Assembly (NCBI RefSeq): GCF_024171535.1
Contig: NZ_JALJZV010000018.1
Coordinates: forward strand, 16,480 to 80,479
Direction of reading: 5' to 3'
Source of the DNA: Flavobacterium sp. HSC-61S13
Lineage (GTDB): Bacteria > Bacteroidota > Bacteroidia > Flavobacteriales > Flavobacteriaceae
Length of the DNA stretch: 64,000 bases
Under the pieces are notes generated by a model. The model saw only the letters and a list, made by a program, of their open reading frames with translations, was not told the DNA's origin and did not search any database. Position 1 is the first letter of the stretch. Each line of letters begins with the position of its first letter. Positions 8,885 to 18,200 of this stretch are shown one piece after another. The position numbers and the translations under genes were made by a program.

Positions 8885-10561
8885 ATGAATAGAAAAGCAT
8901 TATTAAAAGGTTTATTACTGTCTATTGGGATCCTAACTATCCAATCTTGTGATAAAGATTTCAACACTATTGGATCGGGAGTTATTGGGGATGAGAATTT
9001 CAATATGGATAAATATACCGCCACTGATATCATCGCATACAATCAAGTAACTGGAGAAGGAAACCAACCAGGACCCGTAGAAACCGGTTATTTACCTTAC
9101 AATGCTTTAGGGGCATTTGTTGATCCGGTTTTTGGAGACACAGAAGCTAGTTTTGTTACACAAATATCTTTACCAACATCAAATCCGCTTTTAACACTAG
9201 GTAAAAACCCTAAGATAGATTCGGTATATGTTTATATTCCTTATTTAACAGGTACTTCTGAAACAATTAATGAAGAGCTTCAATACGAATTACCTTCCAC
9301 TTACGGAAAGGGAACTTTTAATTTACAAGTTTATGAGAACGGTTACTTTTTAAGTAACTTTAGTCCAGACCCTAATAATCCAAACAGGATCTATTCTAAC
9401 GAAAAATCTAAAATAGAGAGCTTCGTAAAAGGAGTACCTTTAAACGATTCTCCAAACATTGCTCAAAACTCCAACTTTATCTTTAAAAACACGGTAATCA
9501 AGCATTTTAAATACAAGAAAGACGGCTCGATTCAAACCGACGAAACCACAGGTAAACCTTTAGTCAAAGAGACTCTTAAACCGGGATTGTATGCCGATTT
9601 AAACAAAGCTCATTTCGAAAAACTTTTGTTTTCGCCGGAAAACCAAGAAAACTTAACCAACAATAACTTGTTCAAAAATTTCTTTAGAGGACTCTACTTC
9701 AAAGCTACTAAAACAGGTAACCGAGGAGCTATTGGAGTGATGAATTTTGGAAGTACTGATGCAAAACTGGTAGTTATTTACCATCAGGATGGTGAAAAAG
9801 AGGGTGATGAACGCGTAAGAAGAGAGTTAAGATTTGCCATCAGCAGTGATCTCACAGCCGCAGTACCAAATGAAAGCTCACTAATAACAGCTAATTACTT
9901 TACCAATGATTATAGTGCGAAGTATCTACAAAACATACAAAATCCAAATAAAGTACAAGGAGACGAAAAACTGTATTTAAAAGGCGGTAGCGGTTCTTTT
10001 GCAATAATTGAGTTGTTCAAGAAAAACAGCCAAGGTGTTTCTGAAGAGTTAGAGTATTTGAGAAAAAACAAATGGATGATTAACGATGCTCGACTTTCTT
10101 TCTATGTAGATAAAGCTACATTAGCTGACGGTCAACAAATTGAACCTACACGAATCTATTTGTATGATTTAGACAACAACATAATTATCAAGGATTACGC
10201 TACCGATAATACTCCTCAAAATGCTTTATATGCTAAAGCGATTTATGGCGGTGTACTAGAGCGCGAAACCACTGGTGATAAAAAAGGGATTAGATATCGA
10301 ATAAAGGTTGCTGACCACATCAACAACTTGATCAACAAAGACTCAACCAATGTAAAGCTGGGATTAGCCGTAAGTTATGACATCAACAATGTGTCAATCA
10401 AACGATTAAAAACAGCCATAAACAATTCTCCAAAAGCAATAAAAACCATACCAACTTCATCGATAATGAGCCCTCTTGGTACCGTTTTATACGGAAACAA
10501 CAGTTCTGACGAAGGGAAGAGAATGAAACTTGAAATTTTTTACACAAATCCTAAAAATTAA
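8885..10561 (+). CDS. DUF4270 lipoprotein
   Basis: A 558-residue predicted lipoprotein. The signal peptide ends in the lipobox 'TIQSC', giving a lipidated Cys22, followed by 'DKDFNTIGSGVIGDENF', which is typical of the DUF4270 family. The rest is beta-strand-rich with no recognised catalytic motif. The family is confined to Bacteroidetes and typically sits directly before glmS, as here. The absence of positive charge right after the Cys is compatible with surface exposure, but a full surface-export signal cannot be called. The start ATG at 8885 lies 21 nt after the GlgA-like gene, with glmS 5 nt downstream, so one transcript is likely. Function is unknown. Confidence 0.85.
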   Translation: MNRKALLKGLLLSIGILTIQSCDKDFNTIGSGVIGDENFNMDKYTATDIIAYNQVTGEGNQPGPVETGYLPYNALGAFVDPVFGDTEASFVTQISLPTSNPLLTLGKNPKIDSVYVYIPYLTGTSETINEELQYELPSTYGKGTFNLQVYENGYFLSNFSPDPNNPNRIYSNEKSKIESFVKGVPLNDSPNIAQNSNFIFKNTVIKHFKYKKDGSIQTDETTGKPLVKETLKPGLYADLNKAHFEKLLFSPENQENLTNNNLFKNFFRGLYFKATKTGNRGAIGVMNFGSTDAKLVVIYHQDGEKEGDERVRRELRFAISSDLTAAVPNESSLITANYFTNDYSAKYLQNIQNPNKVQGDEKLYLKGGSGSFAIIELFKKNSQGVSEELEYLRKNKWMINDARLSFYVDKATLADGQQIEPTRIYLYDLDNNIIIKDYATDNTPQNALYAKAIYGGVLERETTGDKKGIRYRIKVADHINNLINKDSTNVKLGLAVSYDINNVSIKRLKTAINNSPKAIKTIPTSSIMSPLGTVLYGNNSSDEGKRMKLEIFYTNPKN

Positions 10562-10566
10562 AAACC

Positions 10567-12411
10567 ATGTGTGGAATTGTTGGATATATAGGACATCGTG
10601 ATGCTTACCCGGTAATTATTAAGGGTTTGACACGTTTAGAGTACAGAGGTTATGATAGTGCTGGATTAGCCGTATTTGACGGTGAGAAAATCAATCTTTG
10701 TAAAACCAAAGGAAAAGTTTCTGACCTAGAAGCTATTGCTACTGACGCTGTTAAAGTTGGGAAAGTAGGAATTGGACATACCCGTTGGGCTACCCACGGC
10801 ATACCCAATGACATTAACTCTCACCCTCACTACTCCAATTCTGGTGAATTAGTAATTATTCACAACGGAATTATAGAGAATTACGATTCTTTAAAAAAGG
10901 AATTAATCAATAGAGGCTATACCTTCAAATCGGAAACCGATACAGAAGTATTAATTAACCTCATTGAGGATATACAAAAAACCAATAACCTCAAACTGGG
11001 TAAAGCCGTTCAAATCGCGCTTAACCAGGTTGTGGGAGCTTACGCTATCGCTGTCTTTGACATCAAAAAACCCAATGAAATCGTCGCGGCAAGATTAGGA
11101 AGCCCTTTGGCGATTGGAATCGGAGAAAATGAGTATTTCGTTACTTCAGATGCCTCTCCTTTTATTGAGTACACCAATAACGCCATCTATTTAGAAGATG
11201 AAGAAATGGCTATCATCCGATTACACAAACCCTTAAAGTTAAGAAAAATCAAAGACGATTCTTTGGTAACTCCTTATGTGCAAGAACTACAACTTAATTT
11301 GGAACAAATTGAGAAAGACGGTTACGACCACTTTATGCTTAAGGAAATTCACGAGCAACCCAATGTAATCAAGGATACCTACAGAGGTCGATTACTCTCT
11401 GATCGCGGTTTAATTAAAATGGCTGGTGTAGAAGATAACTTGGAGAAATTTCTCAATGCAGACCGAATCATCATCATCGCTTGTGGAACATCATGGCACG
11501 CGGGATTAGTAGCCGAGTACATCTTCGAAGAATTTGCAAGAATCCCTGTAGAAGTTGAATACGCTTCTGAATTTAGATACAGAAATCCTATTATCTACCC
11601 TAATGATATCGTTATTGCTATTTCTCAATCAGGAGAAACGGCAGATACCTTAGCAGCGATCAAATTGGCCAAACAACGTGGTGCTTTCGTTTTTGGCGTA
11701 TGCAACGTAGTTGGATCTTCTATTTCAAGAGAAACACATGCTGGAGCCTATACCCATGCTGGTCCAGAAATTGGAGTAGCATCAACTAAAGCTTTCACCA
11801 CTCAGATTACCGTTTTAACGCTAATCGCATTACGCTTAGCTAAAGCAAAAGGAACTATGAACAATTCCGATTACCAACGTTATCTGTTGGAAATGGAGAT
11901 GGTTCCGGAAAGAGTTGAAGAAGCCCTAAAAATGAATGAGGAAATTCTTAAAATTGCTAAAGTATATCAAGATGCGACCAACTGTTTGTATCTGGGACGT
12001 GGATACAATTATCCCGTAGCTCTTGAAGGTGCCTTGAAATTAAAAGAAATATCCTATATACACGCAGAAGGGTATCCTGCTGCTGAAATGAAACACGGCC
12101 CGATCGCTTTAATCGACGAACACATGCCGGTGATTGTTGTTGCTCAACAACAAAATCACTACGATAAAATCGTCAGCAACATTCAAGAAATCAAAGCGAG
12201 AAACGGTAAAATCATTGCAGTAGTTACCAAAGGTGACGAACAAGTACGTTCTTTGGCCGATCATGTTATAGAGGTTCCTTATATCTCTGAAGCACTTTCA
12301 CCAATTATCACCACTATTCCTTTACAACTGCTTTCTTACCACATTGCTGTGTTGAGAAATTGCAACGTTGATCAACCGAGAAATTTAGCTAAATCGGTAA
12401 CTGTAGAATAA
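10567..12411 (+). CDS. glmS: Glutamine-fructose-6-phosphate aminotransferase (isomerizing)
   Basis: This 614-residue enzyme makes glucosamine-6-phosphate from fructose-6-phosphate and glutamine, the committed step to UDP-GlcNAc, peptidoglycan and LPS. It begins MCGIVGYIGHRDAYP, so Cys2 becomes the N-terminal nucleophile of the class II glutaminase domain. 'GHTRWATHG' and 'HNGIIENY' are glutaminase motifs. Two SIS domains follow ('IACGTSWHAGLVAEYIFEE', 'SQSGETADTLAAIK', 'LGRGYNYPVALEGALKLKEI') and the C-terminus is the conserved 'QPRNLAKSVTVE'. Length and order are canonical. It is last in its operon and ends at a strong terminator shared with oxyR. No glmS ribozyme is expected or seen. Confidence 0.98.
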   Translation: MCGIVGYIGHRDAYPVIIKGLTRLEYRGYDSAGLAVFDGEKINLCKTKGKVSDLEAIATDAVKVGKVGIGHTRWATHGIPNDINSHPHYSNSGELVIIHNGIIENYDSLKKELINRGYTFKSETDTEVLINLIEDIQKTNNLKLGKAVQIALNQVVGAYAIAVFDIKKPNEIVAARLGSPLAIGIGENEYFVTSDASPFIEYTNNAIYLEDEEMAIIRLHKPLKLRKIKDDSLVTPYVQELQLNLEQIEKDGYDHFMLKEIHEQPNVIKDTYRGRLLSDRGLIKMAGVEDNLEKFLNADRIIIIACGTSWHAGLVAEYIFEEFARIPVEVEYASEFRYRNPIIYPNDIVIAISQSGETADTLAAIKLAKQRGAFVFGVCNVVGSSISRETHAGAYTHAGPEIGVASTKAFTTQITVLTLIALRLAKAKGTMNNSDYQRYLLEMEMVPERVEEALKMNEEILKIAKVYQDATNCLYLGRGYNYPVALEGALKLKEISYIHAEGYPAAEMKHGPIALIDEHMPVIVVAQQQNHYDKIVSNIQEIKARNGKIIAVVTKGDEQVRSLADHVIEVPYISEALSPIITTIPLQLLSYHIAVLRNCNVDQPRNLAKSVTVE

Positions 12412-12432
12412 CAACATACTGATATAAATATT

Positions 12433-12469
12433 AAAAGCCGGATTTGATAAAACAAATCCGGCTTTTTTT
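12433..12469. terminator. Bidirectional terminator between glmS and oxyR
   Basis: A perfect 14-bp stem (12433-12446 with 12453-12466) has a 6-nt loop, a T run on the plus strand and an A run on the other side. It lies between two convergent genes. Confidence 0.88.
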
Positions 12470-12478
12470 ATAAGGTTA

Positions 12479-13396
12479 TTAAATTTTAGCTTCTTTTAGA
12501 AGCGGATTCACCACTTCTAAAATCCCACTTTTAAATACATCTAATATTCCCTTTTTTACAAAATTCTTATGTACTAACAAACAAATTTCCCTGCTTGGAT
12601 TGGGGTTTTTAAATTGATGAAGTCTGGAACGATCATCCTCACCAAAATCCAAAGTTGCTAAAAACGGCAAAAGCGTTAAACCGCCAGTCTTCTTAACCAA
12701 TCTTATCAAAGTATCCAATCCCCCAGCTTGATAATCTAAATTACCCCAACTCTTCTGTTCTTGATTCTGTTGACACAAGCCCTGAATCTGCTCCCGCAAA
12801 CAGTGCCCCTCTGCCAGCAACCATAGTTTTTCCGTATTGATATCATGAACATCAATGGGCATCGCACCTAACTGTTCCGTATAATCAAACAACAAAAACG
12901 GTTCCTGATAAAGCGGTATACTGACCACATTCCCAAATTTCGAAGGAATAGGTGTCGAAGCAATTCCGAAATCTAAAGTTCGATTTTCTATTCGCTCTAA
13001 AACGCTGTCTGTTATTAACTCCTGCACAATAAGATGGATCTTCGGAAACTGCTGTACAAACCGACTTAAAAATAACGGCATCAAATACGGAGCCACCGTC
13101 GGAATCACTCCAATGCGAATTTCTCCAGACAAATCTCCTTTCATCTCCTTTGCCACCTCCTGTAAATCGTAGACACTCGCCAAAATCATCTTTATCTTAT
13201 CGATCAGCACCGCCCCCTCCTCAGTCACACCAACCGGCTTACTCCTTCTGTCAAATATCTTGATACCCAACTCCTCCTCTAACTTGATAATCATCGTACT
13301 CAAAGTAGATTGCGACACAAAACACTTATCCGCGGCAAAGCTGAAATTAGTTTCTTCGTAAACTGCTAAAACATACTCTAATTGTTGTAAATTCAT
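12479..13396 (-). CDS. oxyR: OxyR, LysR-type peroxide sensor
   Basis: A 305-residue LysR regulator that senses hydrogen peroxide through a disulfide switch. It has an N-terminal winged helix ('MNLQQLEYVLAVYEETNFSF', 'CFVSQSTLSTMIIKLEEELG') and a periplasmic-binding-fold effector domain. The motif 'GHCLREQIQGLC' carries Cys199 and Cys208, the same spacing and the same numbers as the redox pair in E. coli OxyR. That agreement supports the ATG at 13396 over a TTG three codons upstream. It is transcribed divergently from katA, as in other Bacteroidetes, and probably activates katA and controls itself from the shared intergenic region. Confidence 0.96.
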   Translation of the reverse strand: MNLQQLEYVLAVYEETNFSFAADKCFVSQSTLSTMIIKLEEELGIKIFDRRSKPVGVTEEGAVLIDKIKMILASVYDLQEVAKEMKGDLSGEIRIGVIPTVAPYLMPLFLSRFVQQFPKIHLIVQELITDSVLERIENRTLDFGIASTPIPSKFGNVVSIPLYQEPFLLFDYTEQLGAMPIDVHDINTEKLWLLAEGHCLREQIQGLCQQNQEQKSWGNLDYQAGGLDTLIRLVKKTGGLTLLPFLATLDFGEDDRSRLHQFKNPNPSREICLLVHKNFVKKGILDVFKSGILEVVNPLLKEAKI

Positions 13397-13421
13397 GGTA
13401 CCCAAAATTTATACAAATATA

Positions 13422-13453
13422 ACAACTATCTATCACATCAATACAACTATCTA
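13422..13453. promoter_or_regulatory. Candidate OxyR operator in the oxyR-katA intergenic region
   Basis: The 11-mer acaactatcta occurs twice, at 13422-13432 and 13443-13453. The starts are 21 bp apart, which is two helical turns. LysR regulators bind as tetramers to half-sites on one DNA face, and OxyR sites contain CTAT-type half-sites. Both copies contain CTATC. The assignment is inferred from position, phase and half-site. Confidence 0.5.
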
Positions 13454-13485
13454 AACATTCGTTTTTATCAATAAACAAACCCCCA

Positions 13486-13493
13486 TATCTTTA
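13486..13493 (+). promoter_or_regulatory. Putative -7 box of katA
   Basis: TATCTTTA fits TAnnTTTG at seven of eight constrained or free positions, 37 nt before the katA ATG and 32 bp downstream of the repeat pair. A weak core would suit an activator-dependent promoter. Confidence 0.4.
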
Positions 13494-13530
13494 CACTATA
13501 GAAAAGTACAATACTTAAAACGATTATATT

Positions 13531-15048
13531 ATGGAAAACAAATCTAACAAAGACACACACACGAACAGCAAGATTACCACCAATGCGGGAGCTGCGGTAG
13601 GACATTATGAAGATTCGCAAACAGTCGGAGCTCGTGGTCCGGTATTACTACAGGATTATTTTCTTCATGAAAAGCTGGCACAGTTCAATAGAGAACGAAT
13701 TCCAGAACGTATCGTACATGCCAAAGGTACCGGTGCCTATGGTAAATTTGTAGTCACTCATGATATCACCCAGTACACCCGTGCAAAACTCTTTTCAGAA
13801 ATTGGAAAGCAAACCGATATGTTTGTACGTTTTTCTACTGTTGGAGGTGAAAAGGGCTCGGCTGATAGCGAGAGAGACCCAAGGGGATTCGCTCTTAAAT
13901 TTTATACCGAAGACGGAAACTGGGATTTGGTTGGAAACAACACTCCGGTATTTTTTATCAAAGACGCCAAAAAATTTCCCGATTTTATACACACCCAGAA
14001 ACGCGATCCGCATACCAATTTAAAAAGCCCTACGATGGTTTGGGATTTTTGGTCGCTCAATCCTGAGAGTTTGCACCAAGTCTTGATCTTGATGTCTGAT
14101 CGCGGAACTCCAGATGGATATCAACACATGAACGGATATGGAAGCCACACTTTTTCGATGGTCAACGCCAACAATGAATGGAATTATGTGAAATTTCATT
14201 ACAAAACCCAACAGGGAAACAGAACTTTATCAGGAGCAGAAGCACAAGAAATGCGAGGAATAGACCCCGATTTTGCACAAAAATCACTCGTAGACACCAT
14301 TTCGAGAGGCGAATTTCCGAGATATACTTTTTCGATTCAAGTCATGTCTTTGGAACAAGCCAAAAACTTCAGATGGAATCCATTTGACCTAACTAAAGTT
14401 TGGTCGCAAAAGGAATATCCGTTAATCGAAGTCGGCTATATCGAACTCAACAAAATCCCCAACAACTATTTTGCCGAGGTCGAACAGGCTGCATTTGCCC
14501 CAACCAATCTTGTTGACGGAATTGGCTTTTCACCAGATAAAATGTTACAAGGACGTATCTTGTCGTACCCAGATGCGCAACGATATAGAATTGGCGCCAA
14601 CTATCAAAGTCTACCAGTAAATGCCTGTCCATTTATGACCAACAACTATCATCGAGATGGTGCTATGCGATTTGATGGAAACAACGGAAGCGCTCCAAAT
14701 TATTTCCCGAACAGTTTTGATGGAAATTACGAAGATTCCGCCGCAAAAGGTCAACCGTATGAATTGGATTCCGCAACAGTCGCTTATTTCGACAGAAATG
14801 AAAACGACGACGATCACTATACGCAACCCGGGGAATTATTCGACCGAGTAATGGACGATGAAGCCAAAGCACATACTATTAACAATATTGTTGGAGCTAT
14901 GAGCGGTGTAGAAGGTCCTAAGAGAGATGAAATTATCATGAGACAACTTTGTCATTGGTTTAGAGCCAGCGTACCATTGGGCATGGGCGTAGCCAGAGGA
15001 CTGGGAATCGACATGGAGCAACTTAAGAAATTCATGCCACAACCTTAA
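13531..15048 (+). CDS. katA: Catalase (monofunctional haem, small-subunit clade)
   Basis: A 505-residue haem catalase that dismutates hydrogen peroxide. 'IPERIVHAKGTGAYGKF' contains the catalytic His63, 'DLVGNNTPVFFIKDAKKFPD' holds the distal Asn, and 'RILSYPDAQRYRIGANY' supplies the proximal Tyr haem ligand and NADPH-region residues. Its length fits clade 3 enzymes, which bind NADPH. No signal peptide is seen, so it is cytoplasmic. Divergent oxyR and the repeat pair between the genes argue for peroxide induction. A hairpin terminator lies about 80 nt downstream. Confidence 0.97.
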   Translation: MENKSNKDTHTNSKITTNAGAAVGHYEDSQTVGARGPVLLQDYFLHEKLAQFNRERIPERIVHAKGTGAYGKFVVTHDITQYTRAKLFSEIGKQTDMFVRFSTVGGEKGSADSERDPRGFALKFYTEDGNWDLVGNNTPVFFIKDAKKFPDFIHTQKRDPHTNLKSPTMVWDFWSLNPESLHQVLILMSDRGTPDGYQHMNGYGSHTFSMVNANNEWNYVKFHYKTQQGNRTLSGAEAQEMRGIDPDFAQKSLVDTISRGEFPRYTFSIQVMSLEQAKNFRWNPFDLTKVWSQKEYPLIEVGYIELNKIPNNYFAEVEQAAFAPTNLVDGIGFSPDKMLQGRILSYPDAQRYRIGANYQSLPVNACPFMTNNYHRDGAMRFDGNNGSAPNYFPNSFDGNYEDSAAKGQPYELDSATVAYFDRNENDDDHYTQPGELFDRVMDDEAKAHTINNIVGAMSGVEGPKRDEIIMRQLCHWFRASVPLGMGVARGLGIDMEQLKKFMPQP

Positions 15049-15125
15049 AAATTTCAGCAACACACAACAGTTAAAGACGTCTGCACGCTCAGATCATCCT
15101 TATCAGTTGTTTTAGTGGTCAACGA

Positions 15126-15159
15126 CCTCTCTTTTAACAAAAACAAAAGAGGGGTTTTT
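15126..15159 (+). terminator. Terminator after katA
   Basis: A 10-bp stem (15126-15135 with 15145-15154, one wobble) and a 9-nt A-rich loop are followed by five T residues. Confidence 0.75.
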
Positions 15160-15321
15160 CCATTTAAAAATCACGGTATAATCCGCGTCAAATACTATTA
15201 GTTCGATAGAAAACTCCAAAAAATATAAAATTATAAAGCAGAGAAGGTTAATACGATCACATATCTAAAAGTGGGATGAAAATTTAATTTTCAAACTTTT
15301 TTAATTTTCGGATAAAAAAAC

Positions 15322-15329
15322 TATCTTTG
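15322..15329 (+). promoter_or_regulatory. Putative -7 box of atpD-atpC
   Basis: TATCTTTG is an exact TAnnTTTG match, 61 nt before the atpD ATG. A T-rich stretch stands about where the -33 element should be, but without a clear TTG. Confidence 0.55.
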
Positions 15330-15390
15330 CAATCTGAAAAAGAGTGTTTTTTCATTAAAGGTAAATAGCTGTTAAATAAATACATAAGCA

Positions 15391-16902
15391 ATGTCTAAAG
15401 TCACAGGAAAAGTTGCACAAGTTATCGGACCAGTAGTTGACGTAGTGTTCAACACACAAAACGCCGAACTTCCAAGAATTTATGATTCATTAGAAATCAA
15501 AAGAGAAGATGGTACCATACTTGTACTAGAAGTACAATCTCACATCGGAGAAGATACCGTACGAACCATTTCAATGGACTCAACCGATGGTTTGAGTAGA
15601 GGTTATGAAGTTATCGCTACTGGAGCTCCAATCCAAATGCCTATCGGAAAAGACGTGTTTGGACGTTTGTTTAACGTTATTGGAGATGCTATTGACGGAC
15701 TTGGTAACTTACCTAAAGCCGGAGTAGATGGTCTACCAATTCACCGTAACGCACCTAAATTCGAAGAATTATCTACTTCATCAGAAGTATTGTTCACAGG
15801 AATTAAAGTAATCGATTTAATTGAGCCTTATGCAAAAGGGGGTAAAATTGGACTTTTCGGAGGAGCTGGAGTTGGAAAAACCGTATTAATTCAGGAATTG
15901 ATCAACAACATCGCAAAAGGACACGGAGGACTTTCGGTTTTTGCAGGTGTTGGAGAACGTACACGTGAAGGAAATGATTTACTTCGCGAGATGTTAGAAT
16001 CTGGAATTATTAAATACGGAGATGATTTCATGCACTCTATGGAAAATGGAGGCTGGGATTTATCCAAAGTTGACAAACCAGGTATGAGAGAGTCTAAAGC
16101 TACTTTCGTATTCGGACAGATGAATGAGCCACCAGGAGCACGTGCACGTGTTGCTTTATCAGGACTTTCTATCGCTGAATACTTCCGTGATGGAGCTGGA
16201 GAAGACCAAGGAAAAGACGTACTTTTCTTCGTGGACAACATCTTCCGTTTTACACAAGCGGGATCTGAAGTTTCTGCACTACTTGGACGTATGCCTTCTG
16301 CAGTAGGTTACCAACCTACCTTAGCTACAGAGATGGGAGCTATGCAAGAGCGTATTACTTCAACAAAAAAAGGATCTATTACTTCAGTTCAGGCGGTTTA
16401 CGTTCCTGCGGATGATTTAACTGACCCGGCACCAGCAACAACGTTTGCTCACTTAGATGCTACAACAGTATTATCACGTAAAATTGCCGAATTAGGTATT
16501 TACCCTGCAGTAGATCCATTGGATTCTACATCAAGAATTTTGACTCCTGAAATTTTAGGAAAAGATCATTATGCTTGTGCTCAAAGAGTAAAAGAAATTC
16601 TACAAAAATATAAAGAATTACAAGATATCATCGCGATCCTTGGTATGGAAGAGCTTTCTGAAGAAGATAAACTTTCTGTATCTAGAGCTCGTCGTGTACA
16701 ACGTTTCTTATCTCAACCGTTCCACGTTGCGGAACAATTTACAGGTTTGAAAGGTGTTCTTGTAGACATTAAAGAAACGATCAAAGGATTCAACATGATC
16801 ATGGACGGAGAATTAGATCATTTACCGGAAGCTGCATTCAACTTAAAAGGTACGATTGAAGAAGCAATCGAAGCTGGAGAAAAAATGCTTGCTGAAGTAT
16901 AA
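15391..16902 (+). CDS. atpD: F0F1 ATP synthase subunit beta
   Basis: A 503-residue catalytic subunit of the F1 head, which makes ATP at the beta/alpha interfaces. The Walker A loop 'GGAGVGKTVLIQ' is followed by the catalytic-Glu segment 'GVGERTREGNDL', the Walker B strand 'VLFFVDNIFRF', and the ATPase alpha/beta signature 'PAVDPLDSTSR'. The beta-type DELSEED-like region reads 'MEELSEEDKLSVSRARRVQRF'[first 18 residues are diagnostic]. It is somewhat longer than the E. coli subunit, as usual in Bacteroidetes. The partner gene atpC follows after 21 nt. The remaining atp genes are not in the window, so the operon is split, which is the common arrangement in this group. Confidence 0.98.
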   Translation: MSKVTGKVAQVIGPVVDVVFNTQNAELPRIYDSLEIKREDGTILVLEVQSHIGEDTVRTISMDSTDGLSRGYEVIATGAPIQMPIGKDVFGRLFNVIGDAIDGLGNLPKAGVDGLPIHRNAPKFEELSTSSEVLFTGIKVIDLIEPYAKGGKIGLFGGAGVGKTVLIQELINNIAKGHGGLSVFAGVGERTREGNDLLREMLESGIIKYGDDFMHSMENGGWDLSKVDKPGMRESKATFVFGQMNEPPGARARVALSGLSIAEYFRDGAGEDQGKDVLFFVDNIFRFTQAGSEVSALLGRMPSAVGYQPTLATEMGAMQERITSTKKGSITSVQAVYVPADDLTDPAPATTFAHLDATTVLSRKIAELGIYPAVDPLDSTSRILTPEILGKDHYACAQRVKEILQKYKELQDIIAILGMEELSEEDKLSVSRARRVQRFLSQPFHVAEQFTGLKGVLVDIKETIKGFNMIMDGELDHLPEAAFNLKGTIEEAIEAGEKMLAEV

Positions 16903-16923
16903 TCTAATTTAAACGCTATTCCC

Positions 16924-17205
16924 ATGAAACTAGAAATTGTATCACCAGAGGCCACATTATTCAAAGGAGAAGTTACTTCAGTAGCTGTACCTGGATTAAA
17001 TGGAGAGTTTCAAATGCTAAACAATCACGCTCCTATAGTATCTGCTCTAGCGAAAGGCTCTATTAAGATCGTAGGAAGCGACATTAAAATAGCTAAAGAA
17101 TTTGCTTCTAAATTTCAGAAAATTAACGACACCACTTATTGGTTGTCGATTACTTCTGGAACGTTAGAAATGAATGACAATACGATCAATATTTTAGTTA
17201 ACTAA
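16924..17205 (+). CDS. atpC: F0F1 ATP synthase subunit epsilon, short form
   Basis: A 93-residue central-stalk subunit. It consists only of the N-terminal beta-sandwich ('MKLEIVSPEATLFKGEVTSV', 'VPGLNGEFQMLNNHAPIVSA', 'SGTLEMNDNTINILVN'). The C-terminal two-helix domain, which inhibits ATP hydrolysis in E. coli (about 138 residues), is missing. That is usual for Bacteroidetes, so it is not a truncation by mutation: the stop codon is followed at once by a good terminator. Any brake on ATP hydrolysis must come from elsewhere. It is coupled to atpD with a 21-nt gap. Confidence 0.93.
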   Translation: MKLEIVSPEATLFKGEVTSVAVPGLNGEFQMLNNHAPIVSALAKGSIKIVGSDIKIAKEFASKFQKINDTTYWLSITSGTLEMNDNTINILVN

Positions 17206-17227
17206 AAAAACGATCAACCCTTATTAT

Positions 17228-17264
17228 AAAAAGCTGTTTGAAATAATTTTCAAACAGCTTTTTT
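17228..17264 (+). terminator. Terminator after atpC
   Basis: A 16-bp stem (17228-17243 with 17248-17263) has a 4-nt loop and a T-rich 3' side, 22 nt after the stop codon. Confidence 0.85.
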
Positions 17265-17456
17265 ATTTATTAGGAGGTACTATAAGCCTCAAAAAACATT
17301 CACCCAACACCAAGGCCACTCAAACAAAGCAAATGCTTTAAAACCCCCTTAAATACCCCCTAACGTCTAGGAAGATAAAGATCTTCAATACTATTAAACA
17401 AAAAAGACTGCCTAAAACATTCTTGACACAATGCACTTTAAGAACCGACAAACTTC

Positions 17457-18110
17457 TTATTTATGCTCAGCAAAATCATCGGCCCATAATCGGCCCATAC
17501 CAACAGCAACCAATATACCATGCGGGTCTCCAAAGTCATCCAACATCACTGAAGCCATCTGAAACTTTGCAATCCCCTCAATCTTTCCCCGCTCATCAAC
17601 AACCAACTCTCCAGATACCGCCACCAAGTTTTTATATAGTGCCAAAATACCATTTCCCTCCTCTAAAGATCCTTCAGTATGAAAAACTACAGAAAATTTA
17701 TTGTTACTACCAGAGATAAAACACCCCTTACCATCCCAACGCTCTAACTTGCCAGTAAAACCAGGATTGTAAATCAATAGACTTTTAAAATCAATACGCT
17801 GTACTAAATTGTTCTGATTAAAAAAAGTAATATCTGTACTACCAAAATCTATACCTTCAGAAAAATCAGGAAAATTGGATTTTTTACAAAAGAACGGACT
17901 CCCTACGAATGAACCCTCAATTATAGGAGGCGCATTACCAGGATAAATATCCATCCCAAAATCTTCAGTAAGCAGCTGATTCATTTTTTTATCGACAAAG
18001 TCTTCGTATTTCAACTTAACATCATTCTTCCCTACTTCCGAAGAATCATCACTAGAACAAGAACCCACAACAAAACCGATAAACAGCAAAAACAATCCTA
18101 TTTTTCTCAT
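17457..18110 (-). CDS. Hypothetical lipoprotein
   Basis: A 217-residue predicted lipoprotein. The ATG at 18110 gives a signal peptide ending in 'FVVGSC' (Cys18) followed by 'SSDDSSE', a standard Bacteroidetes lipoprotein start. A longer frame from 18158 would bury this signal and was rejected. The mature part contains acidic and aromatic strands ('GSTDITFFNQNNLVQRIDF', 'GKLERWDGKGCFISG') and ends 'VGMGRLWADDFAEHK'. I do not recognise a family. It lies alone between the atpC terminator and a tRNA gene. Two further Cys residues (in 'FFCKKSN' and 'KGCFISG') could form a disulfide in the periplasm. Confidence 0.7.
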   Translation of the reverse strand: MRKIGLFLLFIGFVVGSCSSDDSSEVGKNDVKLKYEDFVDKKMNQLLTEDFGMDIYPGNAPPIIEGSFVGSPFFCKKSNFPDFSEGIDFGSTDITFFNQNNLVQRIDFKSLLIYNPGFTGKLERWDGKGCFISGSNNKFSVVFHTEGSLEEGNGILALYKNLVAVSGELVVDERGKIEGIAKFQMASVMLDDFGDPHGILVAVGMGRLWADDFAEHK

Positions 18111-18200
18111 AACTCCACCTTCTAATCTGCCAAAGATAGCTTTCTTAGCGAACAACAATATAGGTTTCCAAACGTAAAAAGAGCATTTAAGGATCTAAAA

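Larger units (their letters stand above)
15049..15390 (+). other. Intergenic region katA-atpD
   Basis: 342 bases without a gene. The first part holds the katA terminator (15126-15159) and the last 70 bases hold the atpD promoter box and leader. The stretch between them, about 15160-15310, is AT-rich and has no recognisable feature. Confidence 0.6.

Noticed and set aside
13760..15063. Several frames of 60-90 codons on both strands within katA
   Set aside because: All are alternative frames of catalase.
17423..17719. 98-codon plus-strand frame opposite the lipoprotein gene
   Set aside because: The minus-strand lipoprotein has a proper signal peptide; the plus frame has only Pro/Gln-rich low complexity.
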